Assembly (NCBI GenBank): GCA_006384855.1
Contig: VCJN01003009.1
Span: 108,554-172,553 of the forward strand
Direction: 5' to 3'
DNA: 64,000 nt
Source: Tetraselmis striata
Taxonomy: Eukaryota > Chlorophyta > Chlorodendrophyceae > Chlorodendrales > Chlorodendraceae
The notes beneath the pieces were generated by a model. It saw nothing but the letters and a program-made list of their open reading frames with translations. It ran no database searches and had not been told where the DNA came from. Positions 20,646-34,000 of the stretch are shown piece by piece. Position 1 is the first letter of the stretch; every line of letters starts with the position of its first letter. A program made the position numbers and the translations under genes.

Positions 20646-22018
20646 ACTCTAGATACAACGAGGGGAAGTCGCAGTCTTCAGAAGTTTGCAAAGGATATAG
20701 CAGCAGCAGCAGCAGCGGCAGCAGCAAAGAGCAATACTGCCTTGGCAGAATGTAATATCTTTCCTTGTATTATCTTGCCCATGTAATACCGTGCCCATGT
20801 AATATCTTGCCTTGAGGCAACTGAAACAGAAAAAAGCGGCCTCGGCGTGCCACACTGACATCCCCTTTGCAGCCTGCGCCTAGTGCTGCCCACCCCAGGT
20901 GCCGCCACCCACCCCCAGAGATGTAGATATGATAAGGGTATACTTTACAACGCTTTACCACTACCTATGTGTGTGTGTGTGTTAGGGGGGGAGGGGGGCA
21001 ATCGTGGCGGTGGCTTGAGTTTATTAAATATTTCTTACAATCATGTTCACGCTGACTGGTATCAGCGCTCATGGCCGCTAGCCGCGCTGTGCAGCGCACC
21101 TCCCCCCCCCCCCCCCCCCCCCCCCCCCCGCCCCCAACGCCACCACAGCCCTACGTAGTCGCACTGCTTCCACCACGCCGCTGGCCTCCACATTTGGGCC
21201 CAGCAGCTCCAAACAACATGCGCCTCAGTGAAAAATGCTGTGAAGAATTGCATTACTGGAATATAATACAAAATCACAACCAACTAGATGTATACAGAAT
21301 ATGACGTGTATGAATAATACGTTCACATGTATGTTGTGATACAACAGGAAAGGGGGGGGGGGGGGGGGGGGCTGCTAACCAAGGCTACGAGCACGGCTGT
21401 GATCTGCCGTGCGCAGCGCTAGAGCGCCTTTTCTCGAAACCTGGCCACCTGTTCTTGTATAGTCGTGGGCCGCTCCCATATAAATGGCGCCAGCACGCGC
21501 CAGAATCGCAACGCCCGTTACGGTGCCTTCTCCGCGCTCCATGCTCCGCACCGCCGCGCTGCGGCCTCGCGGGCGAGCAGGCGGAGAGTTGGCGACAGAA
21601 GTTTGTCGTCAATTGACTGCTCGGTACCGCCGTGCTGGTACCGCATCGTCGCGCCCCCGCGAGGATCCTCCGCCCTCGCGTCTCGGCAGCGCTGTGTCGT
21701 CGTCTCCGCCGGCCGGTCGGTCGGTCAACATATGGTCGGGGTTGACGAGGCCGGAACGTCATCGAATAAAGTGCGAATGTACTGGTAGTAATGGTACGCG
21801 ATGTACCTTGCTGGGCGCAAGTGTCCGGCTTCGGTCTTATCCGGAGGACTTAGCTGGCGTTTCAGGTTGTTCGGAGAACTCTCGGATGATCCGACGGCGG
21901 TATCGGCCGCCGGGGGGTTCGCCGATGGTTCTTCACCGTTCTCTACCGTACGATTTTTGGTTCTCCACACACGGAGTACACAGGTAAGCCTACCTTACCT
22001 ATAGTAGTCCAAGTATGG
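20646..22018. other. Repeat-rich, no supported gene
   Basis: It contains a (GCA)n tract near 20700, a (GT)n tract near 20970, a C run of about 26 bases interrupted once near 21104-21135, and a G run near 21352-21370. Open frames at 21484-21987 show no motif. Confidence 0.5.
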
Positions 22019-22298
22019 TGCTGTAAAAAGGGGTCGCCGCGGTGCGGGGGCAGTCCGCCGACCCGGGGCCCGGCGTCCGTCGACGGACGGGCGACGGTCG
22101 AACGACGGCGTCCGGCGTCCGGTGCCGGTACAGGCGGCGGGCGTGGCGATTCGCGGCGTGCCCGCCCCGTAGACCTGACGACCGGCCCGACCTGCGCGGC
22201 CTCGTGCGGGATGCGGGCCGCCTGTAGACGGCTTGTACTGTATTGCTGATCTTGCAGTGCTGCTTTTTTTTTTTTTTTGGGGGGGGGTAATACAACTT
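22019..22298 (+). repeat. Interspersed repeat family II, copy 1 (280 bp)
   Basis: Nearly identical to 23031-23311. It starts TGCTGTAAAAAGGGGTCGCC and ends in a run of about 15 T followed directly by about 8 G and TAATACAACTT. A shortened third copy without the T/G tail lies at 23649-23720. GC-rich and non-coding. Confidence 0.92.
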
Positions 22299-22383
22299 TT
22301 AGCGGTGGGTTGGGTACCCGTACCGGCCTTTTTGTATAAATGCACACCAGTAGTCGGCGGCCCGCTTTTACGCGGCTTGCAGA

Positions 22384-22600
22384 TTTAATCTGTTTTACAA
22401 AATAATACGTCTCTTTTGAAATATAAATTACTGACAAATCTAACGCTAAAAGCATTATTACCCGGAAACAACAGTATTACAAGATCCACACTACTGTACA
22501 AGCCGGCTAAAAGCGGCCCGCATCCCGCACGGCCGCACCACGCTCAACCCAAGAGGTAGGGGCACCTCCACAAATCTCCGGCGCGAAGCGCCGCTTAGTA
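22384..22600 (+). repeat. Interspersed repeat family III, copy 1 (217 bp)
   Basis: Matches 23722-23936. It starts TTTAATCTGTTTTACAAAAT and ends CGCCGCTTAGTA. Its GCTCAACCCAAGAGGTAGGG segment (22542-22562) is the exact inverse of the start of family I at 22633-22653, giving a 21-bp inverted repeat with a 70-bp spacer. Confidence 0.9.
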
Positions 22601-22632
22601 AATATTACTGCCTTGATGATGCAAAACAATTT

Positions 22633-22966
22633 CCCCTACCTCTTGGGTTGAGCGGAGGAAAAGGAGAGCCGCGTCCGAAATCGCCTGGAATACGAGAGAA
22701 TCGATACCGGTTACAATACGGTTTTATCACGGATTTTTAGGCGTCCGTCCTCCGTCCTCCGTCCGTCCTCGTGTGCTGCGTCTTCGCGTATGAACCGTCA
22801 TACGTTCGATCTGTGCTCGTTTGATTTCTAGGCACTGGTCCGACGACGGTAAGGTTCTGAATTGATGCGCGTGTATTCTAGCCCAGGCACGCCATATATT
22901 CGTCTGAAACGCCAAAATAACGCGGTACCGCAGCGCGTTTTTATTGCTGAATCAGCAAGCGAGACT
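22633..22966 (+). repeat. Interspersed repeat family I, copy 2
   Basis: Second 334-bp copy of the repeat at 17715-18048, same orientation. Equal lengths with only substitutions suggest a discrete mobile unit without coding capacity. Confidence 0.9.
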
Positions 22967-23030
22967 CGCCCTCTATATTTATACAGCGACTATATACAAG
23001 GTGGTCCGAGGATATGCTGTAGTAACATGA

Positions 23031-23311
23031 TGCTGTAAAAAGGGGTCGCCGCGGTGCGGGGGCAGTCCGCCGACCCGGGGCCCGGCGTCCGTCGACGGAC
23101 GGGCGACGGTCGAACGGCGGCGTCCGGCGTCCGGTGCCGGTACAGGCGGCGGGCGTGGCGATTCGCGGCGTGCCCGCCCCGTAGACCTGACGACCGGCCC
23201 GACCTGCGCGGCCTCGTGCGGGATGCGGGCCGCCTGTAGGCGGCTTGTACTGTATTGCTGATCTTGCAGTGCTGCTTTTTTTTTTTTTTTGGGGGGGGGG
23301 TAATACAACTT
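23031..23311 (+). repeat. Interspersed repeat family II, copy 2
   Basis: Near-identical second copy of 22019-22298, including the T-run/G-run junction. Confidence 0.92.
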
Positions 23312-23648
23312 GATGGTGTTTGCATCGCCGACGCCGTTGTGGATGCATCTATTCTGTTCATGCCAAGCGCGATGTGATGCTTCACATTGGTTGTTGGGAG
23401 CAGACATTACTCCTCAAGAAATCGCCCGCCATCTACAAGATGTGCATCCTCAATTCGACGCAGCGGTGTATGTCGGCACCGACACCACATCACCGAGTGC
23501 CGGCGACGGGGGACATAGCTTTCCTTTGCTGCCGTATTATTAGCTGTTCGTTTTTGGTCGTCACTATATGTACTTTTGATTGTAGCGACTAATGCAAATT
23601 CAAACGATATGAAAGTTTGGCGCCCACCAACAGGCAGCGGCCCAACAA

Positions 23649-23936
23649 CCTGCGCGGCCTCGTGCGGGATGCGGGCCGCCTGCAGGCGGCTTGTACTGTA
23701 TTGCTGATCTTGTAGTGCTGTTTTAATCTGTTTTACAAAATAATACGTCTCTTTTGAAAAATAAATTACTGACAAATCTAACGCTAAAAGCATTATTACC
23801 CGGAAACAACAGTAGTATTACAAGATCAACACTGCAAGCCGGCTAAAAGCGGCCCGCATCCCGCACGGCCGCACCACGCTCAACCCAAGAGGTAGGGGCA
23901 CCTCCACAGATCCCCGGCGCGAAGCGCCGCTTAGTA
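23649..23936 (+). repeat. Truncated family II joined to family III copy 2
   Basis: Positions 23649-23720 repeat the distal 70 bp of family II without its T/G tail. They run directly into family III copy 2 (23722-23936). In the first occurrence the two families are separated by 85 bp, so this junction is a deletion or a composite unit. Confidence 0.8.
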
Positions 23937-24395
23937 GCGCTACTAGCGGCGATTTTCGTCCCCCATGCAATTGCAAAAATCTTTAAACGCAATAAATGGT
24001 ACGGTATGGGCAAGGCCTTGGGCGGAAAAAAAAGGCCTTGCGCCGCCCAGCGGGCGGGGTCTAACGAAATACCCGTATGTACCACGACGGTACCAGTAGG
24101 CGGCAACGTCACCCCGCCGTCGCATCGTGCTACCAAGGGGCATCGGCACACCCAGGGCAGGCGTGCTTGGGCGGCCCGCTCTGCGCAAACTTCCCGCCGC
24201 AGCGACCGCAGACTCCCACCGGACAGGCAGCGCGCGGGTGTAGTAGTCGCTAAATAAGCGGGCGGAACGCAGCGCATAACCAACCAGAGGCGGCAGGCGG
24301 CAACTCTGTGCCGGTACGTTGGGCTTGGGTACGAGAGAGGGGAGGAAGCCAAAGGCGGCCGAGGGCGACAGGCGGAGACGGACACGCGGGGGGCG
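23937..24395. other. No gene seen upstream of the M20 start
   Basis: GC-rich, with open frames on both strands but no motif. It may contain the promoter of the gene that starts at 24396. Confidence 0.4.
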
Positions 24396-26505
24396 ATGGC
24401 AGGTGGCCGGCTTCTGGCGCTGCCCGCGGCGGCAGCGGCGGTCGTGGCGGCCTCCGTTGCCTGGGCGCTGCTGCACGAGCAGCAGCTGGAGCGCGAGGCG
24501 GCAGCAGGCCGGGTGGCGCCGCTGCCGGCGGGCGAGTTCGCTGCCGCCGACCCAGGCAACCCCCCCCCCCCCCCCCCTCCCGCGCTGCCCCTCGCTACCC
24601 CCCAGGCCGCTGTCGCCGACCCTGCCGCCTACCTTTATTTTCAATATAAGGACAACTTAACACTGTCAGCCAGCGATGACCCGAGCCGTGCCCTGGCGAC
24701 ATCGACAGAGGGCGCGGTGGCGCGGCTGAGTGGCGCGCTCGCCATCAAGACGGTGGCCAACTGGTCCGCACCCCAACCACGTGTCGGAGGAGGCGCCCTT
24801 CCGCGAGTTCCATGCCTTCCTGGCGGATGCCTTTCCGTCGGTCTGGCAGGCTCTGGACGTGGAGACGGTGCGTGGCGGTGCTTGCCAAGGGGAGAAACTT
24901 GCACTTGGTTGGGGATGGGCCGATGCGTTGGGGGCTGCCGGGCCGCCGCGGCAGCGAGAAGACTGCGATTAAGCCCCTTCCCTACCTGACAAAGGTCGGA
25001 TACAGACGCAACTATGACTGAGCTATAGCGAACATTCCTATAGGTTGCATGCAAGCCTAATCTCAGACTCATGTTACGGGTTCCTATTGTAGGCGGTGCG
25101 TTATAATTCCAAATGGAATTGTAGGACCTGCGAACCCAAAAAGATGTAAGGGGTATATACCAAAGTATCAATCGGGCCGCTAGCTGGCTGCCTTTGCTGG
25201 CAGAAAAAGTATGCCGTGTCAAGCTGCGGGCTCGCTCTGAGCTTGTAGCTGAACTGCTGAAATATGAATGCTGTAGTCTCTCCCCCCTGGGCAGGGCTCT
25301 CATGTATAGATCCCGACATGTATCTCAGCCGGCGGCATACATATTCCGTATCCCTTTCCCCTAAGATCTGAGACCCCCCCCCCCCCCCCCCCCCCCCCCC
25401 AACACCGTTCCCCCTTCCCACCATCCTCCCCGGCCCACCTCCTTTGCGCCCTGCCATGGTTCCGGGGCTGGCTGCCAGGTGAGCACGCACAGCCTGGTGC
25501 TCACGTGGGCGGGGCGGCAACGCCACCGCGCCGCCCGGCCTGCTGCTGAGCCATTTCGATGTGGTGCCGGTGGACCCGCTGGACGAGCCGGCATGGGCGC
25601 AGCCGCCATTTGCGGGCCGCGTGGCCGGCGGCTTCGTGTGGGGCCGCGGCGCGCTGGACACCAAGATCAGCCTGTTGGGCATCCTGGAGGCCGTGAGGGA
25701 CTTGCTGGCGGAGGGGTGCGCACCCCCCCCCCTGCTAAACACCATAGTAATCGCTGCGCCAGTGCTGAGGAGACCTGCCATCACCCTTTGGATCGTTGGA
25801 GCGCCTGCACGCATGAAGTGTAGGCGAGGCTAGGCCGGCTGGTCCCACTGTGTCTAGGCCGTCTGTCCAGATACGAGTGTACGTACTCACTCGTATTACC
25901 GGCCATCCCTTACTCTTCCTTTCCAGTTGAAGTCAGCGATCCCATCTGATATGCGAGCGGCCTGTGGTTCCAATCCTGCTCCATTCGCTGCGAGCAGTTA
26001 CAACTAACGGCATGCCTTTTGTTCGGCCGAGGTATTGATCGAATTGGCTAGGCCTAACCTACGACGGCGTGTGGATGGCGTTTGCGGACGATTGCCTAGG
26101 TCAAGAACTGCACATATAGGGTTCTGGCCCTGGTCCGGGGGCTATTCAATTTTTTTACCTATTATTATCTGGTAATGGGCCAGCGAGAAATGTTCTTATA
26201 TTGCCTTTCCCGAGGTGCCATGATGATTGCCCGCCTCGAATTCCCTCAACGGATAGTCAATTCGACGATCTTGATTATGATCACCATTGGGGTGTCACGA
26301 AACCATAGAGCCTTGGTGTATTTTCCGTGGCTCATTAGTTATGCATAATGAAGGATCCCCTTGGTTTTGGCGCCAATCGGTAGAGCGACACACCCATCTA
26401 CATGTAATGCAATGCTCTAGGAGGATAGACTGTATGCCTTGCGCTGCTGCGTAGAATACACGACTTAGTGGCTGAATGCTAAGGAACCAGCTTGAGTATG
26501 GGGAA

Positions 26506-26544
<39 letters not shown>

Positions 26545-27876
26545 GGGGGGAGCGCAACGCCCCTGCTGCTCCCGCCGGTCAGCCCTCAAAACACTAGATG
26601 TCCCTTGAAAGCCCCCCCCCTCCCCCCCCACCCCCCCCCCCCCCACCTACCTCTTCCAAATCTCTACGCTTCCTCCCCCTCCTGCACTGACTTCCCTCGC
26701 GCATGACAGGTTCCAGCCGGAGCGCACGCTCATCCTGGCGTTCGGGCACGACGAGGAGGTGGGCGGCCAGCACGGCGCGGCGGCCATCGTGCGCCACCTG
26801 CAGGCGCGCGGCGTCCACGAGGCCGCGTTTGTGCTGGACGAGGGCGGCGCCGTCATGCTGGAGGGCTTCCGCCCCTTCACTGCCAAGCCCGTCGCCGTCA
26901 ATCGGCACCGCGGAGAAGGTTGCCCCCCCCCCCCCCCCCCCCCCCCCCCTCGGCCCCCCTCTCCCCCCCTCCCGCATGGAGTGGTATATTGAGTTGTTTC
27001 GGAACGGTGTGGTTTTGCAGTAGTCTCACATTCTGTCTGGCTGAGCCTGAGTGATCACCCTGGCAGCTGCAAGCTCAGCAGGCTGCGCGTCCCTTCGCAC
27101 TGGGCACATGATGAGCTGCAATGTTGCACCCGCATTGACCGATGCTGGCTGTGCTGCTATTGCCTTGTTCGCATTGCTGCATGTTACACCATGCAGGGAA
27201 TGGCCAACATCGAGATGGAGGTGACCACGAAAGGCGGCCACGCGTCCATGCCACCACTGGACGGCTCTTCGGTGCGCAGACCAGCCTCCCTCTTCGCGCC
27301 ATGAATCGGGTAGGACCAAGCTAATTTGTGTTGGGTATCCAATAAGCCCCCGGATTTAACAACGGTGTCTACTCACAGTCCGACACACCTGCGGGCTGCA
27401 TTGACGTACTCTAAACCCTTTCCCGGGCATGGCAACGCTGGCCATTTGGAGCGGTATCAGGTCTCCTTTTGTCCAACGTAGCTGGGGGACATAGGTCTTC
27501 CCACTTGATTGCCTGAGTAGTGTACCTACAAATTTACCCGTCACCCATCGCATCTCAATCTCTACCGCGATGTGTATCTGTATTCGTGTATCCCGCCTGG
27601 TCCGGTTAGATTGAGAGGTATACCTCTCGACCGGGGGTAAGTTACTGACTTGGCACTGTGCCGGGCTGCCTGGTGGGCGGCTGTCTACTCCGCCGTTGAC
27701 AGGTGGGAAGCATCGTGAGCCGTGTCCTGGGCCGCATCGACAGGGCGCCCATCAACCCGGCCATGCTGCCGCCCACGAGCGACCTCCTGCGCGCCATGGC
27801 GCCAGAGGCGCCGCTGCTGCTCCGCCCGCTGCTGCGCAACGTTGGCAACCCTGTGCTGGGGAAGCTCGTGGCGCAG
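24396..27876 (+). pseudogene. M20-family metallopeptidase, 5' part, PM20D1-like, with frameshifts
   Basis: The start encodes an N-terminal hydrophobic anchor (LLALPAAAAAVVAASVAWAL). Exons are roughly 24396-24867, 25479-25715, 26710-26918, 27197-27271 and 27703-27876. Family signatures are LLLSHFDVVPVDP with the metal-binding His and Asp, WGRGALDTKISLLG, LAFGHDEEVGGQHGA with the catalytic Glu, FVLDEGGAV and TTKGGHASMPP of the dimerisation region. Homology fits carboxypeptidase/N-acyl-amino-acid hydrolases of the PM20D1 kind. Single-base frameshifts break exon 1 near 24773, exon 2 near 25512 and exon 3 near 26900, each in or near a short homopolymer. The C-terminal half of the family is absent: the next exon belongs to xanthine dehydrogenase. 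The gene is therefore broken, or the assembly is wrong here. Confidence 0.75.
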
Positions 27877-28004
27877 GTCCCCCCCCCCCCCCCCCCACCC
27901 CCCCCCCCCCCTTCTTCCTCCGCCTGGATCCTCATTGCGGGCTGCTCCATCATGCTGACGCCGTGTCTCGCGCCTCCGCGCGCTCTCCCCCTGGGGCCCC
28001 ACAG

Positions 28005-31000
28005 GAAGGTGGACCTGCAGCCGCACGAGGTTCTGAAGAGCGTGTGGCTGCCATTCACGCGGCGCTACGAGTATGTGAAAGAGTACAAGCAGGCGCACCG
28101 CAAGGAGGATGACATCGCCATCGTCACGGCGGGCATGCGCATTCGCATGGAGCCCTCCGCGGAGGGATGGAAGGCAAGACCTCCCCCCCCCCCCCCCCCC
28201 GTCCCGGTTTTAACAACCCCGAGTACCCTGACAGCATTGTCCCGCGCGCTCGTGATTCCCAGCGATGCGGCAGTTGCTGCGCTTGCCACATTCCTATGAG
28301 AGGCTCACCTCGATGATGATACTACGGGTGACCGCACTCGACCGCCAGTTGCATTTATATTTACTCATGAGCGGCTATGCGTTAGGCAAGCGATGCCATC
28401 CCATTCCAGCGGCCATGACGGCACCGCAACACAAGCAGCCTGGTCGTCTGTATCGATAAATAACTGGGGCCATACTGCAGAGCACGACGACACTCAACGC
28501 GAATAGCAGTAGCATGCGGACGCCCGTGCTGTGCTCAGGTTGCTCGATGTGTGGCCGGCATTCTGACTGGAGCTCCGGCAGGCCTTTCCATATTGGTGCT
28601 GCGGGCCGATGGTTCACCCCCTCCCTTCGTACCTCACCACCAACTTCACCCTCAACCCCCTTCCCCCCGCGCCCTCTACCCCCTTGTCCCCGCAGGTTGC
28701 CGAGGCGCACTTTGCGTACGGCGGCGTGGGCCCCCAAGGACGGTGATAGCGCGCAGCGCCGCCTCCCTGCTGCTTGGTTTGGTTGTTCGCCGGCCACGGA
28801 CGAAGGCGCGCTTGAGGCGGCACCGGAACGGTCTGGCTGGAGGTGCGCCTTGTGACCCGGAACGCGCCGGGCGGGTATGGTGGGTTCCGGCGCTCGCTGC
28901 GGCGTCCTTCCTGTTCAAGATGCTTGTGCACACCTCTGCAGCTGCAGCAGCAGGTGCCCCCCCCCCCCCCCCCCCCTGGGGGACAGGAACAGAACGGCCG
29001 AGGGCCACTGTGACATGACATGCCGCACCGCTTCAACTCTTTACAGCTCCTGTCTCATGGGTTCCCAGCCAATGAGCGGGAAAGGGGACAGCATCAACAT
29101 CCCAGAGAGTGCCGTCTCATGCTCGGTATACCCAGACTACCGCAGCAGCGACAAACACATGAGGGCTATTGTCTGTATGCCACCTGGTGACCGTTAATGA
29201 GGGCTTGATGAACACCAGTACACCAGCTACGATTAACTATAAAACAGTATTTCCGACCGCCTCGCAAGGTACGGAAAGAAATGTCTACACGTGCTGACAC
29301 ATCAATGTGAGCCCTCATGATAGACCTCCGTTGGGCAACATATGATCAGAACATTTGCTACAGTTCCGCTAAAGCTTTTGTCTGCATTTGTCCTCCGGCA
29401 GGCGGGTAAGGTTCCTATTCGCAGTGTTCTGCTTATTATTACCGCGCCGGCACCCGTACTTGGTCCTATAATCTGATTTACTGAGCACTTATAATATATG
29501 CATGGCCTTACTGCGGCTCAACCGGTATAAGCCTCAAATTGGGCTTGCGCATGCGACGTTTCTGCGATAGTCTCGTCTGCATTTGACCTCCGGCATGCGG
29601 GGGCAGGTTCCTATCCGTAGTCTGTGTTATGATCACCGCGTCAGCACCCATGGCAATCTATCAGAACACACCACGAGTACAGAGCACCGAAGTCCCCGGC
29701 TCGTTGATGCAACTCAATTCATAATCTTCCCGTCCTGCGAACCCAATTAATTCCTGCAAGTCGTGAAACAGTCGATCTGAATTGTCTGGCGCGGCAATCG
29801 GCGCTTCCCCTCAGGCGGCAGACACGGAGGCCTACGTCAGCCCTTTCCCTGCAGACTTCCACTCCGCGGCCGCCGAGTACCACCGCCCCGCCAGCCGCGG
29901 CGTGCAGGTGTTCTCCGCCAAGCACGGCGATGCCATTGTGGGGGCCCCGCGCCGCCACCTGGCGGCGGACCTGCAGGTGTGCGGTGAGGCCAAGTACCAG
30001 GACGACGCGGTGCTGCCAGCCAACGCGCTGCACGGGGTGATGCTCACCAGCGCCCGCCCACACGCGCGCCTCCTGCGCATCGATGCCTCAAAGGTGACGC
30101 CCTCCGCGCCGCAACCGCACCACGTTCTGTGTGAACCGTCGACCCTCAGTGCATGTGATGTACAAGGCAGTGGATGACGACCCAAGTGATCATCCGGCCA
30201 CCCTGTGCACCGCACCATTTTATAGCGTTCGCGGGTCCCAAAAATGGTTTTTTGCAGCAATGATTCGGAGGATCCGTGTTGGATTCGTGGTGCATTCTGA
30301 TATGTTTCCATCTAAATATAGCTTGTTTCCCTTCCCGGGGGGTAAAAACAAAACAATAATGATACACCACAAACCCAAAGCGCGGTTATGGTATACACAC
30401 GATTTAACCGCATTATTACATTTATAATCAGAACCCAACCCAGGCCGTCACCCCCAGTTCTGTTGACCCTCACCCCCCCCCCCCCCCCCCCTTCCCCCCT
30501 CTCCCCGTGCAGGCACTGGAGCGCGACGGCGTGCGCGGCTTCTTCACCGCACAGCACGTGCCCAACAACCAGTGGGGCCCGGTCTTCCAGGACGAGGTGG
30601 TCTTTGCAGAGGAGGAGGTCATCTACGTTGGGCAGCCCATCGGCGTCGTGGTCGCCACTTCGCCTGACGCAGCGCGCGCCGCCATCCGGCAGGTGCGGAA
30701 GGGCAGTGCTCGCAGCTTTTCCCATTCGAGCATTGCTTACGGTTCCAGGAAAACGTGCGCTCACTTCTGCGGTGACGCTGCGGCTACACCGTACCGCGGC
30801 AGGTGAGACACTGAAAAGCGGCCGAGCTGTTAACACCCTCCGTCTACGGGTGCCAGCGCGGTTCTTGGAGCACTGCGAATAGGAACCTGCCCCTGCCTGT
30901 CAGAGGTCAAATTCAGACAAAGCTGTAGTAGGGAAGGCTCTTATTACAGCTTTGCATGCGAGCCCGATTTAAGACCTACAGTAAGGGTTTTTATAGGTAT

Positions 31001-34000
31001 GTCGGCACCCGTAAACGGTTTGCCGTGGTTACGCGTGTGATGCGGGTGAGCGTGGCGAGTGCGCAAGCACGGACTGCGCTGAGCCGCTGTGTGGCCCCAC
31101 CCACTCACCCCCGGTCCCCTCTCGCAGATTGTGGTCGAGTATGAGGACCTGCCGGCGATCGTGTCGATCGACGAGGCGCTGGAGGCCAACTCGTTCTACC
31201 AGGTGCGCCGCCCGCGCAAGCCCCCCTTCCCCGCCCCCACGCTGCTGGCACTGCGGGCCCGCACGTGCCCAGTGCCTGCATGCGCTGGCCCATCAGATCC
31301 GGCGTGTAAGTATGCATTGATGATGTTTATTCTCCATGGTCTGTTTGGTCTGACAGTCTATGTGTGCTCTGGCCCCTCAGGATGGCGGCACCCACATGAC
31401 CTGCGGCGACGTGGACGCCATCTTTGGCGGCGCAAATTGCGCGCACGTGCTGGAGGGGGAGGTCCGGCTGGGTGGCCAGGAGCACTTTTACCTGGAGACC
31501 AACGGCTCGTACGTGGCGCCCACCGAGGAGGATGAGCTCCTGATGGTATCCTCCACGCAGAACCCGAGCAAGCACCAGCAGGTGCGCTCCGCTGAGGAGG
31601 GTGGCCCTGTGGGATACCCTTTGCCCATGCGTGCACACCCTTCCTCCTGGAAGCCGATGTGGCATGGCATTGACCGGGGCCGGCTTGTGATCTAATAGCA
31701 ATTCTAAGGCTACACTTCTAATTGAATCGGGCATGGCTAGCTAGTACCGTAGCCACGCTTTGCGTCCGCGGTATACCAACGTTTTTGACCCCACTAATGC
31801 CACTCGGTTACACCGATTCAACGCTGCGAAAAACGTTTTTGGATCCGCGAACCCAATATTCAAATGGTTCGGTATGGTATCGGTATGGATACCAATGCGA
31901 TGGAATCTTATTGTCCGCGCACGCAGGTTGTTGCCAAGGCGCTGGGCATCCGGGCGCACAAGGTGGTGTGCAAGACAAAGCGCCTCGGCGGCGGGTTTGG
32001 CGGCAAGGAGACGCGCGCCATCATTGCCAACCTCGCCGCGGCTGTGGGCGCCTACCACACCGGCAAGCCGGTCAGCGTCGTGATGGACCGCGACGAGGAC
32101 ATGCAGATCACGGGGCAGCGGCACGCGTACGTCACCAAGTACAAGGTGTGACCTTGCCCCCGACCCCCCCCGGCCCGCCCCCGGGTCCCCTGGACGCGCC
32201 GAGCGCTGTTGTCACTGACGGAGCCGCAACCGGCTGCGCCGGGTCGCAGGTGGGCTTCAGCGCGGAGGGGAAGCTGCTGGCGCTGCGCGCCGACATGTAC
32301 AGCAACGTGGGGCACAGCATGGACCTCAGCTGCTTTGTGATGGAGTGCTCGATGGTGCGGTTTGACAACAGCTACCGCATCCCGGCCGCCGACCTGCGCG
32401 GCCACCTCTGCAAGACCAACCAGGCGTCCAACACCGCGTTCCGCGGCTTTGGTGGCCCGCAGGTGAGGCTGCCCGCCTTCCCTGGATAAATCCACCCCAA
32501 CACTCGGCCCGCCCTGCCTCGGCAACATCTGCCTGCGCCCGTTGCTAAGTCACTCAGCCCAACCTGATTCTGATAGGTGGGTGTAAACACCCATCGTAAC
32601 GGAACACAACACGTGCAACGGCGTACCGTGTGCCATCTAGTCATCATGCAGTCTCAACAGCGACAGGATCCACATTATGGTAAAGATAAGTCCTGATAAG
32701 GTTTTAAGCTCACAGACTCAGTGTTGCTTGTTCCAGTGACATGCCGAGTTGGTTAGATGCGGGGCTTGCACTCATGTCACCCGTGCATTTTGTTATTGGA
32801 GGAGCTCCTGTTGTAGGGTTGTAGGGTTTGAGGCATGGCGGCATACACCTCTTCCCGCCGCCGCTGGTCCACCGGCTAACGGCGCAAAGCCACGGAGAGA
32901 CAGCACTCACAGCATGCTGCGGCGGTTTGGTCGCTGGCGCCGCAGGCCATCACCACAATGGAGATGATCATGGAGCGCATCGCCGCCACGGTGGGCCGAC
33001 CAGCGGAGGCCGTTCGCCAGCTCAACTTCTACGTGGAAGGCGACACGACGCACTACGGGCAGCCAATGGTGAACAACAACATCGCCGCCTGCTGGGACGC
33101 CTGTCTTGCTCAAGGCGGCGGCCTCCAGGCGCGGCGTGCGGCCGTGGACGCATTCAACGCGGCCAACCGCTTCCGCAAGCGCGGGCTGGCGGCCACCCCC
33201 ACGCTCTTCGGCATCGCTTTCACGGAGATCTTCCTCAACCAGGTGAGGCGGCTGTCACAGAGCGCGCTGGTGGCACAGATGATTCCGCACTGAAGCACCG
33301 CGCCGTAACTAGAATCCGTCTGTGGTAGCGAACCCAATGGCCCAATAAAGCAAAGTAAACGCAAAAAACCCTAGCAAGACAGTCTAGGGTCTATGTCCGA
33401 GGCTGGGTATCTCTCCCCGGAAAATGTATGGCCTATGTATAGCTTTGGGTAGAATGGTTTCATAGGAGCATGCGGAAATTTGAAATCCTACATAGCACAC
33501 TAAATAAAACCTAAATCGGCCTGCTCTGAAGTACCCATCCGCGTCGGAGCCTGGTGGGCGGATGATCATTACGCCTGTCATCTGAGCATCTTGGCGCATT
33601 GTAATCTGCACCCCCTCCCGGTCTAATCTCTGCATCCCAATTGCCCCTTCCCGCACAGGCGGGGGCCCTGGTGCACCTGTACACAGACGGCACGGCCCTG
33701 GTGACGCACGGCGGGGTGGAGATGGGCCAGGGGCTGCACACCAAGTGCGCGCAGATCGCGGCCCACGAGCTCGGCATCCCGCTCTCCTCCGTCTTCATCG
33801 CAGAGGCTTCCACCGACAAGGTGCCCAACACCGTCCCCACCGCCGGCTCCATGTCCTCCGACCTCAACGGCATGGCGGTGCAAAACGCCTGCCGCCAGCT
33901 GGCGGAGCGCCTGGCGCCTTACCGCAAGGCGCAGCCGGACGCGCCCATGGCGGACATTGCAAGTGCCGCGTGGTTTGACCGCGTCGACCTCTGCGCCCAC

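Noticed and set aside
25930..26000. tRNA gene suggested by GGTTCCAATCC
   Set aside because: No matching acceptor stem, D-arm or anticodon arm could be folded around it.
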